Positions 54,135 through 64,000 of a stretch of DNA of 64,000 nucleotides are shown here, piece after piece. This stretch comes from Histoplasma ohiense (Eukaryota > Ascomycota > Eurotiomycetes > Onygenales > Ajellomycetaceae). Within the stretch, counting starts at the first letter, position 1, and the number at the start of each line of letters is the position of its first letter. The translations under genes were made by a program, and so were the position numbers. The stretch lies in contig JAEVHH010000003.1 in the NCBI GenBank assembly GCA_017607445.1, positions 5,952,001-6,016,000 of the forward strand, read 5' to 3'. The notes beneath the pieces are model-generated. The model saw only the letters and a program-made list of their open reading frames with translations. It did no database searches and was not told where the DNA came from.

Positions 54135-57100
54135 ATCAGAGTGAGTGATGACTTGTAGGCGTTGAGGGTGGCAGTATCCTTCAAAGCAGACACAGATTCT
54201 CAGATTGAACAATTGTATTCTATTCATTTGATAAGATATTTGTAATGGTGATGATTGGTTCTATCATCAAGAATTGCTTTGATCTCTCATTCAAGTTTGT
54301 TATCTTCTTCTATAATGATGAGTGACTGTCAGTTGAAGGTTCTCTGTGAAGGGAATGGATCCTCAGCTGCAGGTTGGAGCAGATTCATGTGAAAAATGTC
54401 ATGAATGTCTGATGAGATGTTGAGTTGATAATTGTGTGTGTCTAGCATCTTCATCACAGTATATTTAGTGTGATAGTAATTCAGTGTATGCAAGAGATGA
54501 TCTGTCTTTATGTTCTTGAGATCTAATCAGATCTTATTTTCTATATAGTATTGAGTTGCAGAACTTCTTCTGATATTTGTTTGATTCTTATAATCTTGCT
54601 AAGTGCTGATTATAAAAGCTTCTGCTCATTCACAGACTTTCTTAAGCTTGCTCACAATGTTATCTACTGCTTGTATGAGACTGTGAGTGTATGTGGTTTC
54701 TCAGAGATTCTCAGAGAAGTCTAGAACTTCTAAATTGTATTCATACAGAAGAAAGAATGAGCTTATATCTGTTATGACAGAGTTTCAGCTGTTGATTGCA
54801 ATCTCAATGTGTGATAGCAGATGGCTTCAGTTATCTTGTGTGTAATTGCAGAACTTATGAAGAATGTTCTTTACTGTTTGTATCATTCTCTCTGTGATTT
54901 CATTGATCTCTGAGTGGTACACTGTTGACAATTTTTATTCAATTCTTAGCAGCTGGCATATGCAGGTTCAGAGTGCACTGACAAATTGACTGTCTCTATC
55001 TGATACAATGAATGAAGACAGACTGTGTATACAATAGAACAGGCTCTGAACAAAAGCATCTGCAACTACTTTGACATTCATTCTATCACAGAGTTGCAGT
55101 ATTACACCCTTGCTGAGACAATCAACAATGACTAGAATGTTTGTAGAATCTTCACTCTCAGATAGAGAAACTGCAAAGTCAATTGCTATATCACATCAGA
55201 TTTGTTCAGAGATAGACAGAGGTTTCAACATCTCTTTTTGTTGTTCACATTATGCTGTTATCAAGCCACAGTGATTGCAATTGCATACAAACTGGTGTAC
55301 ATTCTTTGACATGTTCAGTCAGTAGAAGTCTCAGACTACAATGCTGTATATGATCTCACAGTCTGAGTATTCAGTCATTGATGAGTTGTGAATCTTCTGT
55401 ATAATTTGTGTTCATAGAGATTCTGAATTGGAGACCCATTGTCTGTCTCAGAAGTGTAGACATCCATCATCATCAATTGAGTATGTCAAGATGTTCATTT
55501 TTGAGTATACATCTGCAGAGAATTGAGATGCTCTGCTTTGTACAGCTTTGACAGCTTGTTGTCAGAATTCATCTGCCTCTGTTGCTTGTCTCCATTGCTC
55601 TTCAAGTGAGAGATATTGAGTATAGAATTGATTAACATGTATATGAGATTCATCTGACTGTGTGGGACTTTCTATAATCACAGAGTTGATTAATCAATGC
55701 TCTTGATGTTTTCATCTGTTATTCAGATTATTGAACAGTATATCTTGTTCTCAGTGAAATAGAGCATCTGTGAGAGTGTTCTCTGCTTCTGATCAGTAGC
55801 AAATTGTGAATGAGAATTGGCTAAGAAACAATGATCAGTGCATATGCCTCTCAGTGAGCTTATAAATAATTGTGAAATATTTCAGATTCTTATGATCAGT
55901 AACAATCTTGAATCTCTCAACACTCATGAGTTCAGACTTTCATTCTTCAAAACATTATATGATCACTAGAAGCTTCTTGTTGTAGATCTTGTAATTGCAT
56001 TCAGTGAGCAACATCTTCTTTGAGATGAAGACACAAGATTGTAGAACATTTTTATTATCATATTGCATTAGTGCTTCATCTACTACATAATCTGAGATGT
56101 CTGTTTTGAGAATTGTATGCTTATCTGAATTGAATGATTGCAGCATTGAGGTGCTTGTGAATATACACTTCAGTTTTTTGAATGCTGCATCCATTTCATC
56201 AGTTCATTGAAATACAGTGTCTTTCCAGGTCAGATCTGTCAGTGGTTGTACAATATTGAAGAAGTTTTTGATGAATCTTCAGTAGAAGTTGATGAATTCT
56301 AGAAAGCTTCTAATCTTTTTTATCAAGACTGATGTCTCTCAGTTGAGAATTGCTTCCATCTTCTTAGAATTCATGCATACACCCTTTTCAGCTTTGATGA
56401 TGAATTCTAGATAGATAATAGACTTGATCTCAAAGTTGCATTTGTCAATGTTCACTTGCAGTTCAGCTTTTCATAGATGATCAAGTACTTGTCATACATG
56501 CTTACAGTGCTCAGTGAGCAATCCATTGGTGAAGATCAAGATATCATTCATATACACTGAGGTGATCTCATTGAGCAGATCTTGTAGAGCCCAGTTAATG
56601 TATTTCTGAAACATACTCAGAGTGTTCACTAATCCAAAGAGGGTCACTGTTCATTTGTATAATTCATAATGTGTATGAAAGACAGTTAGTCATTTGTCAT
56701 CTTCATTAATTCTTATCTTGTAGAAGGCTGCAGAAATGTCAAGTTTTGTAAATCATTTTGCTTTTTCTATTCATTTGAATGTTTCATTGATGAGTGGGAG
56801 AAAGTATCAGTTCTTCTGTGTAATCTTATTGAGTTCTTGATAGTTGATGCAGAATTGTAAGCCTTCTTCTGATTTCTTTGCAAACAGTACAGATGCTGCA
56901 GCAGATGAGTTGTTAATATGAATGAAGTTTTTGTCTAGTAATCTATTGAGTGTTTTTTGTAGAATGAGGAGTTTGTTGTATGATATGCTGTAGAGAGAAT
57001 CTCAGAGTGGTTGTGGATTCTTATCATCTTTCTTGATGAGTTCAATTGTATGATTTATACTGTATTCTCAATGAGAGGGAAGCTTTTCAGCTTCTTTTTT

Positions 57101-57625
57101 GTTGAATATGTCTGTGAAGTCTTTGTACAATTCAGATAGTTTTTTGTGCAGTTTCTTGAAATTCTTGAGTTCTAGCTTTTCTAACACTTTCTTGATATTC
57201 ATCATGCTAGCAGCAAACACTTGGATGTTCTTCTTCTTGCATGCTTGATGAATTAGTAGCTTGAATGCTTCTGCTGATACCTGGGTGAGATCAGTGATTC
57301 TGTTGATATTCTTTTTATAAATGTGGTCACCTTCTGTAATGCACTCGTTTATTATTTCCTTATTATCTTCGCTTATTCTTACCTCTTTCCATTATACTCT
57401 CGCTACTGCTATTTCTATATGTATATATATATATCGATGTATGTATTTCACACATCTAGACTGGCCGTGTGACCATGCATGGGACTGGGACTAAATATTT
57501 CACCAGTCCCATTATCAAATTTCTTAGTCCTGGTTCCATATAGTGTTTATTAAATTAGTCACTTTACACTGTTTATATTATAAATCTAGTCCCAGGTCAT
57601 GTTCTTCTTATAAATTACTGATTCT

Positions 57626-57670
57626 GGTCCCATTTGGTCCCATTTTAACAAAATGGGACCAAATGGGACC
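57626..57670. repeat. Perfect 21-bp inverted repeat (hairpin), loop AAC
   Basis: Same 21-bp arms as in copy 1, but the 3-base centre is AAC, the exact reverse complement of GTT. Confidence 0.95.
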
Positions 57671-57779
57671 ATGATTTACCCTATATAGATGATATAATGC
57701 TATGAGCATTACCAAAAATCATTATCTATCAAAAGAAGTTTAGTGTATTTATGCTCTAGTTCTATTTTGAACTAGTAAT

Positions 57780-58180
57780 GATAGTGATAGATAGATTCGC
57801 CGCGGTAGATAGGTTGGCAGCGATAGATTAGCAGCGATAGATTAGCAGCGATAGATTAGCAGCGATAGATAGATTGGCAGTGATAGATAGGTTGGCAGCG
57901 ATAGATTAGCAGTGATAGATAGCTTAGTAGTGAGGGATAGCTTAGCAGCGAGAGATAGATTGGCAGCGGCGATAGATTAGCAGCGAAAGATAGATTGGCA
58001 GCGGCGATAGATTAGCAGCAAAAGATAGATTGACAGCAGCGATAGATTAGCAGCAATAGATAGATTGGCAGTGGTAGATAAATTGGCAGCGATAGATAGG
58101 TTGGCAGCGATAGATAGGTTGGCAGCGATAGCTTAGCAGCGAGGGATAGCTTAGCAGCAATAGATTGGTTGACAGCACTA
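57780..58180. repeat. Minisatellite in hAT-like copy 2, expanded
   Basis: Same unit family as copy 1 but ~100 bp longer, with extra GGCGATAGATTAGCAGC... sub-units. It accounts for most of the length difference between copies. Confidence 0.9.
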
Positions 58181-58690
58181 GATAGGGGTGGTGTCTCCAC
58201 CAATCATATCATCAGATTGATATCTAAGATATGTATTATATAATCATCAGAATGGGACCAAACCTCAGTCAAAATCATAGTCAGTCCCAGGTCATGTTCT
58301 TATTTTTGATAGTCAGTCACTTTACATGAAATATCAAGATTTATTAGTCCCATTTCACTCATGTTCTAATAATTCTAGTCACTTTACACTCCCATTCTGA
58401 TTCTGGTCCCACTGAAAATCACGCCAAGAAATGGACTGGGACCAAACCAAACCAAACCAAACATGAAATTCATGGTCCCACCAGCCAGTCTACACACATC
58501 TTCTTTCTCTTTCTTTTCTTCCTTAGCAATTAGCTACACTATGTTATGCTACTATACTACACTTTACAATATATTACTATTATCTCCACTACACTATAAA
58601 CTATCTTCTACTGTTACTCTTCACACTGTCACTACATCTCACAGTTTCTAATCACTCAATCTTTGAGAGATGATTTGTTGAGTAATAGTC

Positions 58691-60020
58691 ATGACCTCTA
58701 CTCACAGCATCCACTGTACTCATGCTACTGCTGAATCTGAAGCAGTAAACATCATGAAAGAAAACTGTGAAACACACACTTCTGTCACTAAAAGTGTGTA
58801 ACAAGTATCATCTTTCTCTATAGAATCAGACTCTGAGTATAGTTCAGAAGAGAATACCTCTTCTGAAGATCTCAGTACAATTGAGACTGAAAAGATAGCT
58901 GTGATCAGAAGAATCAAAAAATTACAGACTGAGAAAGAATTGCAAGAACTTCAACAGTGATGCAACACTTTACTACAAGAATTGAATGAAACAATTCCAG
59001 CCACTCAAAATACACTAGAAGTGCATTCAAACCACAGTAGAGATGCAACTAGCATGAATAATAACTGCAATAACATCACAAGTATTCTCAGATTACTGAA
59101 AGCCACATTACAAATGCTCAACATCTTAGTGAAAAGTGCTGTGACTACTGTCAGTGAAAGATGTAGTTGGATATCACTTTGGCAATTAGAATTTTGAGAT
59201 TTCAGTATGAGTGATTACTCTTCTCAGAGAGATGTGGAAAAGTTCTGAGATCAAAGCATGAAAGAATTTGAAAACTTTGTTACAGCTGCTATCACTTTCT
59301 ATATCAGTGATCTTGATTACTACAACAAACATGACCATCGAAAGATCATTGAAGCCATCACTCATTTCAATGTTGAGATGCAACAATGTTGGTATCAACA
59401 TACACATGATATGTAGACTTTGCCATCATGGGAAGAATTTGTTAGTTGGATGTAATGTCAAGTCATCAATTCAGATAGAAGTTTCTGAGATGCTGATAGA
59501 CAGTACTGAAAAACAGAGCAACAAGAAGATCAGACAGTTCAACAATTTGCTTCACACTTACAATCAATTGAAAAGTATCTGCAGCATTCTTATAGTGAAT
59601 ACCATTGAAAATCACATCTCTATATGAAAGTTCTACCTTCCATTCACTGAGAATTCAACAAATATGCAATCAAATTGAAAGAGTTAAGCTATGATGTCAC
59701 TCTACATAAACTTGCAATGACAGAATCGAATCTGTCAGAGAGATGGAAGAAGTTTAAAGAGAAGTCAAATTTCAAAAACCCTATTCAAAGCTTTAACAAC
59801 AGAAATAATGCTGATAATAGATCACAAAACAAATGCAGATGGAATGACACTACAAAGTTCAATGACTCCACTCAATCAAAATATTGCCATTATTGCAAGT
59901 GATCAGAACACCATCGATTTGTGTTTCAAACAACTCAAAGATGAATTCAAAAACACCAAGTCCAACTCAAAATTCAATACAAAAGACATGAAGAACTCAA
60001 AGAACTCAAAAAACACTTAA
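58691..60020 (+). pseudogene. Gag-like polyprotein of gypsy B, stop-interrupted
   Basis: Successive short frames (59268-59627, 59675-59902 and others) are interrupted by TGA/TAA. They carry Ser/Thr/Glu-rich N-terminal sequence (SDSIEKD-like on the other strand ignored), then helical capsid-like segments and the zinc-knuckle remnant near 59880-59905. Typical Gag layout, non-functional. Confidence 0.6.
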
Positions 60021-60109
60021 GACACATCATTCAACTTGCAATGACAGTCATAAATACAGAAAGTCAATGCAAAAACATTTTAAGCTTTACTGTCACAGTG
60101 AAACTCACT

Positions 60110-63100
60110 ACATCTAAGAATCTGCAAAAAGTGCTTGTGCTAGTAGACTCTGAATCAGAAGTGAACTGTGTCAATGAATTTTGAGCAAAGAATCACAATC
60201 TAGAAGCTGCTCACTGCAAAACTAAAATGATCAAATTGATTGATAAATGCATAATGTGCTTCTTTGAAGAGTATAACATTGCAACTACTGTCACTGATCA
60301 CAAGGGTAATGCATAGCAGACATCTCATTTCTTTCATGCAATGCAGATAGAGAACTATAGTCTTGTATTAGAATTTTCTTGATTAAGACAAACAAATCCT
60401 CTTATAGATTGATCAGATGGATAATTCTTCTTTAGAAGCTCTGAAGATGAACAACAGTTTCAAATTATTTCTAAACAAAATGTTCTAGCTGAAGTTCTCA
60501 CAGGAGCTAGAGTAGAAATGCTTGTAGTATTATCTACAGAACATTCAAAAGACTCAAAACATACTTCACACATATTCTCAGCTGCATATTCAGACTTGTC
60601 AATCAGTCTATCTGATTATGTCATGTCATACACATATATCTTCTCAGAAGAAGCTGCTATAAGCATGAAAAGATCAGAAGAGACAGAATATCATATAGAT
60701 CTCAAGTCTGATGCACAATCTTCATTTATATCAATATACAATCTCTCTGAAACTGAGTTAGCTGCTCTAAGAGAATATTTAAAAAATGTATTAGATAAAG
60801 AGTGGATACAATCATTCAGTAGCTCAGCTGATGCACTGATTCTCTTTGTTCTCAAAAAAAATGATGAACTTCATCTTTGTGTAGACTATTGAGAGTTAAA
60901 TCAAATCACTATTAAGAATCAATATCCTCTATCTCTAATAAGTGAATTACTTGATAGACTTTCAAAAGTCAAGATATTCACTAAGCTGGACCTTTGAGAT
61001 GTCTATCACCACATACTTATAGTGACAAAAGACTGTTGGAAGACAGTCTTTAGAACAAGATATGAACATTTTGAATATGTAGTTATATCATTTGAACTAG
61101 CTAATGCTTCAGCAACATTCCAAGCATACATTAACAATGTCTTGTCTGATTTGTTGGATATATGTTGTGTTGTCTATTTGGACGACATTCTCATATTCTT
61201 CAATTCAAAGCAGAAACATAAAATGTATGTTACTAAGATGCTAGAATGTCTCAAGCATGCAAATCTATTTGCAAAACTCTCTAAATGTGAATTTGAAGTG
61301 GACAAGATCTCATTTCTGAGACTTGTTATAGATACAAATAATATTGAGATGAAGTCAGACAGAGTCTCCACTATTGTGGAATGATCTACATCTAAATCAA
61401 TTAAAGAGATTCAATTCTTCTTGAATTTTGCTAATTTCTATCAGCAATTTATTAAGTCTTTCTCCTCTATTGCAGCCCCATTATTCAAACTTACAAAAGA
61501 GAGCAAGAAGAGGGAAAGAAAAGCCACTTTTATATGAACAGAAGATGCTCAAAGTGCTTTCAATGAGCTCAAATTGCACTTTATGTGTGCTTCTCTATTA
61601 GCTCATTTTGATTCAGCTCAGTATATTCAGATCAAATCTGATGCATTCACTTTTGCAGTCACTGCTATTCTGTCACAGTTGTAGAATGATAAGCACTGGC
61701 ATTCAGTTGTCTTCTGATCAAGAAAGTTGATTGATGTGGAAATATGTTATGATACTCATAATAAAGAACTCTTGGCTATTGTAGCAGTATTTAAGAATTG
61801 AAGACACTATCTGAAGAGAAGTCAGTATTCAATTCAAGTCTGATCTGATCATATCAATCTGCAGTACTTTATGACAACTAAGAAACTGAACAGACATCAG
61901 ATCAGATGAGTGAAAGCTTTATCTGCTTATGATTTTGTATTACTGCATCATTCTGAATCAAAGAATTCAGCTGATGAGCTCAGTCATTGTGCAGACTACA
62001 ATGAGGTCTATAATGATCAAACTATATTATCTACTCTGCAACAGAAGCTGAAATATAGAGTTAGACTAGACTGAAAAGCTGATACTTTTTTTTAAAATGA
62101 TATTTCTTCTGATGTAGTCTGTGCACAGATCTCTAATGAGCAAAATGCTTCTTTTAATGAGTGAAAAATGCTTTATATGTCAACATCTTCTATCTCTCAC
62201 ATAAACTCTTTCCCTCCATTGCATGTTGAGCAATATATGCTCTGGATTGCAGTCAATAAGGCTATTCTTGAGGACTCAGCATATACAGAAATGTCTGAAT
62301 CCTTCATCTCATTTCTAAGTAAAGCACAGAAGATTGATTCTTTTGCTGCTGAGCAAAGAGAGAAGATAAAAGAGAAGAATATAATTGTCACTGAAAATAT
62401 ATTATAAACAATTTCTGAGAATGATATATTGTGTGCTGATGGTTGCATGTATGTCTCTCAACAAAAGACACTCATTGATGAAATTATCAGTGCAAACCAT
62501 GATGATCTGCAGGGGGGTCACTTTGATATAAAAAAGTTCATAGACAGCATTCAGAACAAATACTATTGACATGAGCTAGTCAGAGATATCAAAGATTATA
62601 TATCCACTTGTGATACTTGTCAAAGAGTAAAGTCAAAACAGCACAGACAATATGAAGAATTGAATACAATTCTCTTATCATCAAATTTTTTTGAGTTCAT
62701 TACTATAGATTTTATTACAGACTTATCAGTCTCTACATTTCTTCATCAAATCTATGATGCAATTTTAGTGATTGTGAATATATATACCAAGTTTATGATC
62801 TATATTCCTTGCATCAAAAACATTACAGCTGATGAACTAGCAGAAATTGTTTATACCAAATTCTATACAATTTACAGAGTACTCAAAAATCATATATTTG
62901 ATTGAGAGTTGTTGTTTACAAGCCATTATTGATCCACCTTTTATTATATACTAGATGCACACCAGAAACTTTCAACAGTCTTTCACTTTCAAACAGATGA
63001 TCAAACAGAACAACAAAATCAAATCTTGAAACATTATCTTCAATGCTTTATCAACTATCATCAAGATGACTGAGCACACTGGCTATCACTAGCACAGTTT

Positions 63101-63291
63101 GTTTACAATATCTCTCAACATATCTCTACTGAAATGGCATCCACAGAAGCCTTAATGAGATATCAATCTGATTTGAAAATTAATGTCAGCAAATCATCAC
63201 AATCAGTTGCCATACATGCTGCTAGCTGTGTGAAACATATTGAGAAAACACATCATAAGCTCATTGAGAATCTACAAAAGATGGAAAACTC
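60110..63291 (+). pseudogene. Pol polyprotein of gypsy B (protease-RT-RNase H-integrase), stop-interrupted
   Basis: Protease motif VDSESEV (DSG has become DSE) is near 60145. RT fingers ELAALREYLKNVLDKEWIQS and FVLKKNDELHLCVDY precede a TGA; then come TIKNQYPLSLISELLDRLSK, KLDL-stop-DVYHH and YLDD. Connection and RNase H: FTFAVTAILSQL, KELLAIVAVFKN. Integrase zinc region GGHFDIKKF...CDTCQRVKS, core ITIDFITDL, and TEQQNQILKHYLQCF with catalytic Glu. The order PR-RT-RH-IN is that of Ty3/gypsy. The frame merges into LINE sequence after ~63290. Confidence 0.85.
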
Positions 63292-64000
63292 AGCAATTGA
63301 TGCAGTTCTCTCTGTAGTTCATGATATTCAACTTGCAAAGAATGAAAAAATGGTTACAACTGCAATGTTTATTGATATAAAAGGTGCATTTGATTGTGTT
63401 TCACTTTCTCAAATGATCAATACTTTGATAGAACTGAGAATGCCAAAGTCTCTCATTAAATGGGTTATCTGTTTCATGTCAAAAAGAACTATTCAGTTGC
63501 TTTTTGATGGAATGAGACAAGATATAACAGATATTGAGATAGGAGTTCCTCAGGGTTCCCCAGTCTCACCCATTTTGTTTGCTATATTTATCAAGTTTCT
63601 ATTTATTGATAGACAAATGGCAATTATGGTGAGAACTCCAAGCTATGTGGATGATTTAGGCCTAGTTGTAAGCTCAGAATCAATTGTGAATAACTGCAAT
63701 TTGATTGAGCAAGCAGCAACTGAAATGATTGAAAAAGCAAAATCAAAAACATTGTTTTTGATATGGACAAAACTGAATTAATTCATTTTTATCCAAATTT
63801 CAGAGAAAAAGATACTGAAGTTAAGCTTTTAAGTCATTCAGTTAAACCTAAAAACTCAGTTAGATGGCTTGGTGTCTGGTTAGATTCTCAATTGAATTTT
63901 AAATCTCATGTGCAAATAAAAACTGCAAATGCTGAAAGAATTTTAAACAGTATATTGAGACTTTCAAATACTGAAAGAGGTCTGACATTTCAAGCAATGA
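63292..64000 (+). mobile_element. Non-LTR (LINE, Tad-like) reverse transcriptase fragment, 5'-truncated
   Basis: From about 63292 the frame switches from gypsy integrase to a LINE-type RT: VTTAMFIDIKGAFDCVSLSQ, PKSLIKWVICFMSKRTI, the diagnostic GVPQGSPVSPILFAIF and the active site SYVDDLGLVV (YVDD). After ~63750 a one-base shift is needed to continue (MDKTELIHFYPNF, VRWLGVWLDSQLNFKSHV). LINE insertions are normally 5'-truncated, which fits the abrupt start. The segment has far fewer stops than gypsy B and keeps its Trp codons, so it is less damaged. It runs off the window. Confidence 0.8.

Larger units (their letters stand above)
53741..57334 (-). mobile_element. Ty3/gypsy retrotransposon A, minus strand, truncated and RIP-like mutated
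   Basis: From its LTR and polypurine tract, the minus strand reads in reverse order. The integrase core lies at ~54750-55050 (IVSDRDSQFVSAL ... NEITERMIQTVKNIL, with catalytic Asp and Glu still visible). RNase H/RT junction sequence is at 55955-56194 (FKKLKCIFTSTSMLQSF, LKTDISDYVVDEALM). The RT is at ~56200-57000, with the active-site YxDD mutated to YMND, and the approach to RT with 'FAKKSEEGLQFCINYQELNK' at ~56850. Many Trp and Arg codons have become TGA. The element ends at 57335, where element B begins, so its gag and 5' LTR are separated or lost. Not functional. Confidence 0.8.
57457..58492. mobile_element. hAT-like non-autonomous DNA transposon, copy 2
   Basis: Same TAGACTGGC inverted ends as copy 1. 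A perfect 8-bp target duplication CACACATC lies at 57449-57456 and 58493-58500. It is 1036 bp long, retains more CpG and C (for example TAGACTGGCCGTGTGACC against TAGACTGGCTGTGTGATC), and is therefore less mutated or younger than copy 1. It contains the flipped-loop palindrome at 57626-57670 and a longer minisatellite. It lies inside the LTR of gypsy B, so it inserted after B. No coding capacity. Confidence 0.88.
57335..58640 (+). repeat. Putative 5' LTR of gypsy B, split by hAT-like copy 2
   Basis: The left boundary is inferred from the end of gypsy A and a TGTAATG start. The right boundary (around ...CATCTCACA, ~58640) is inferred from where the gag-side sequence begins. Without the 3' LTR it cannot be proved. 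Removing the hAT-like element and one 8-bp duplication would leave a pyrimidine-rich LTR of ~260 bp. Confidence 0.45.
57335..63291 (+). mobile_element. Ty3/gypsy retrotransposon B, plus strand, RIP-like mutated, interrupted twice
   Basis: It starts at a putative 5' LTR beginning TGTAATGCACTCG (57335) that contains a hAT-like insertion and ends near 58640. Gag-like frames run 58691-60020, with a zinc-knuckle remnant (CHYCK-stop-SEHH). An aspartic-protease remnant (LVLVDSESEVNCVNEF) is at ~60140. RT spans 60700-61500 with VVYLDDILIF intact at ~61170-61200. RNase H is at ~61560-62000. The integrase has an HHCC zinc region (HFDIKK ... CDTCQRVKS) and core (FFEFITIDF ... TEQQNQ) at 62500-63250. Nearly every stop is TGA at a Trp or Arg site. 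The 3' end and right LTR are not in the window; a LINE begins at ~63292. Confidence 0.85.

Noticed and set aside
55071..55274. Plus-strand 67-codon frame in gypsy A
   Set aside because: It is antisense to the integrase region of the minus-strand element and has no independent content.
58691..62900. Possible recoding of TGA as Trp in the gypsy element
   Set aside because: Neighbouring host genes use TGA-free frames with TGG Trp, the element also has TAG and TAA stops and mutated catalytic residues, and nuclear fungal recoding of this kind is not expected. Mutation is the simpler explanation.
1..64000. tRNA, rRNA, telomeric repeats or centromere-type satellites
   Set aside because: No cloverleaf-compatible A/B box pair, rRNA core segment or TTAGGG run was noticed in reading. 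A tRNAscan/Infernal run would be needed to exclude small RNAs fully.

Overview
This is a nuclear segment of a filamentous ascomycete. The pointers are short GT-AG introns (about 50-100 nt) with CTAAC-type branch sites, a PTH11/rhodopsin-type membrane protein, a CFEM GPI-anchored wall protein, an Sds3-type deacetylase-complex subunit, a DUF7924-like protein, and AT-rich, CpG-poor, stop-riddled Ty3/gypsy elements that look RIP-mutated. The mix of compact gene islands and AT-rich gypsy blocks fits Eurotiomycetes, most likely Onygenales (Ajellomycetaceae-like). That placement is an inference from gene style; no marker gene was compared.

Layout. (1) 1-23.8 kb is a conventional gene-bearing region: a 6-exon rhodopsin-domain membrane protein (4111-5617 +), a 4-exon CFEM/GPI wall protein with a Pro/Ser/Thr repeat (8733-11546 +), an AsaB/GA4-desaturase-like oxygenase (12518-13396 -), an Sds3/Dep1-like chromatin protein (15148-16801 +) and an unidentified 629-aa protein (18330-20325 -). 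Long intergenic stretches between them carry homopolymers and microsatellites. (2) 23.84-25.14 kb is an AT-rich, RIP-like repeat block. (3) 25.1-49.5 kb is an accessory island full of kinase and nuclease-like genes, most of them broken. It holds an SRPK-like kinase pseudogene, a DUF7924-like protein with a PD...ExK signature, a divergent pair made of a PD-(D/E)XK-like protein and a small kinase (31089-31931 - / 32125-32886 +), a truncated coiled-coil N-terminus resembling multidomain nuclease-kinase proteins, a 4-exon Cys-rich micro-gene, a 610-aa accessory protein, an F-box pseudogene leading into a GC-rich patch, a secreted protein divergent from a repeat-containing protein, and a frameshifted kinase C-lobe. 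Short exonic fragments recur in inverted orientation across the island. (4) 49.5-64 kb is a nested transposon block: a gypsy gag remnant with its LTR, a hAT-like non-autonomous element with perfect 8-bp target duplications, an older repeat split by a minus-strand gypsy (A), A split by a plus-strand gypsy (B), B's LTR split by a second hAT-like copy, and B's integrase split by a LINE reverse transcriptase running off the window.

The genes of the first 20 kb are housekeeping or surface functions without obvious joint action. The best candidate for an undescribed system is in the island. A predicted PD-(D/E)XK nuclease-like protein and a compact kinase-like protein are head to head over 193 bp, amid debris of related kinase and nuclease families. 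The parts recall the nuclease + kinase composition of fungal Spok-type spore killers, here as two separate genes. That functional link is an inference.
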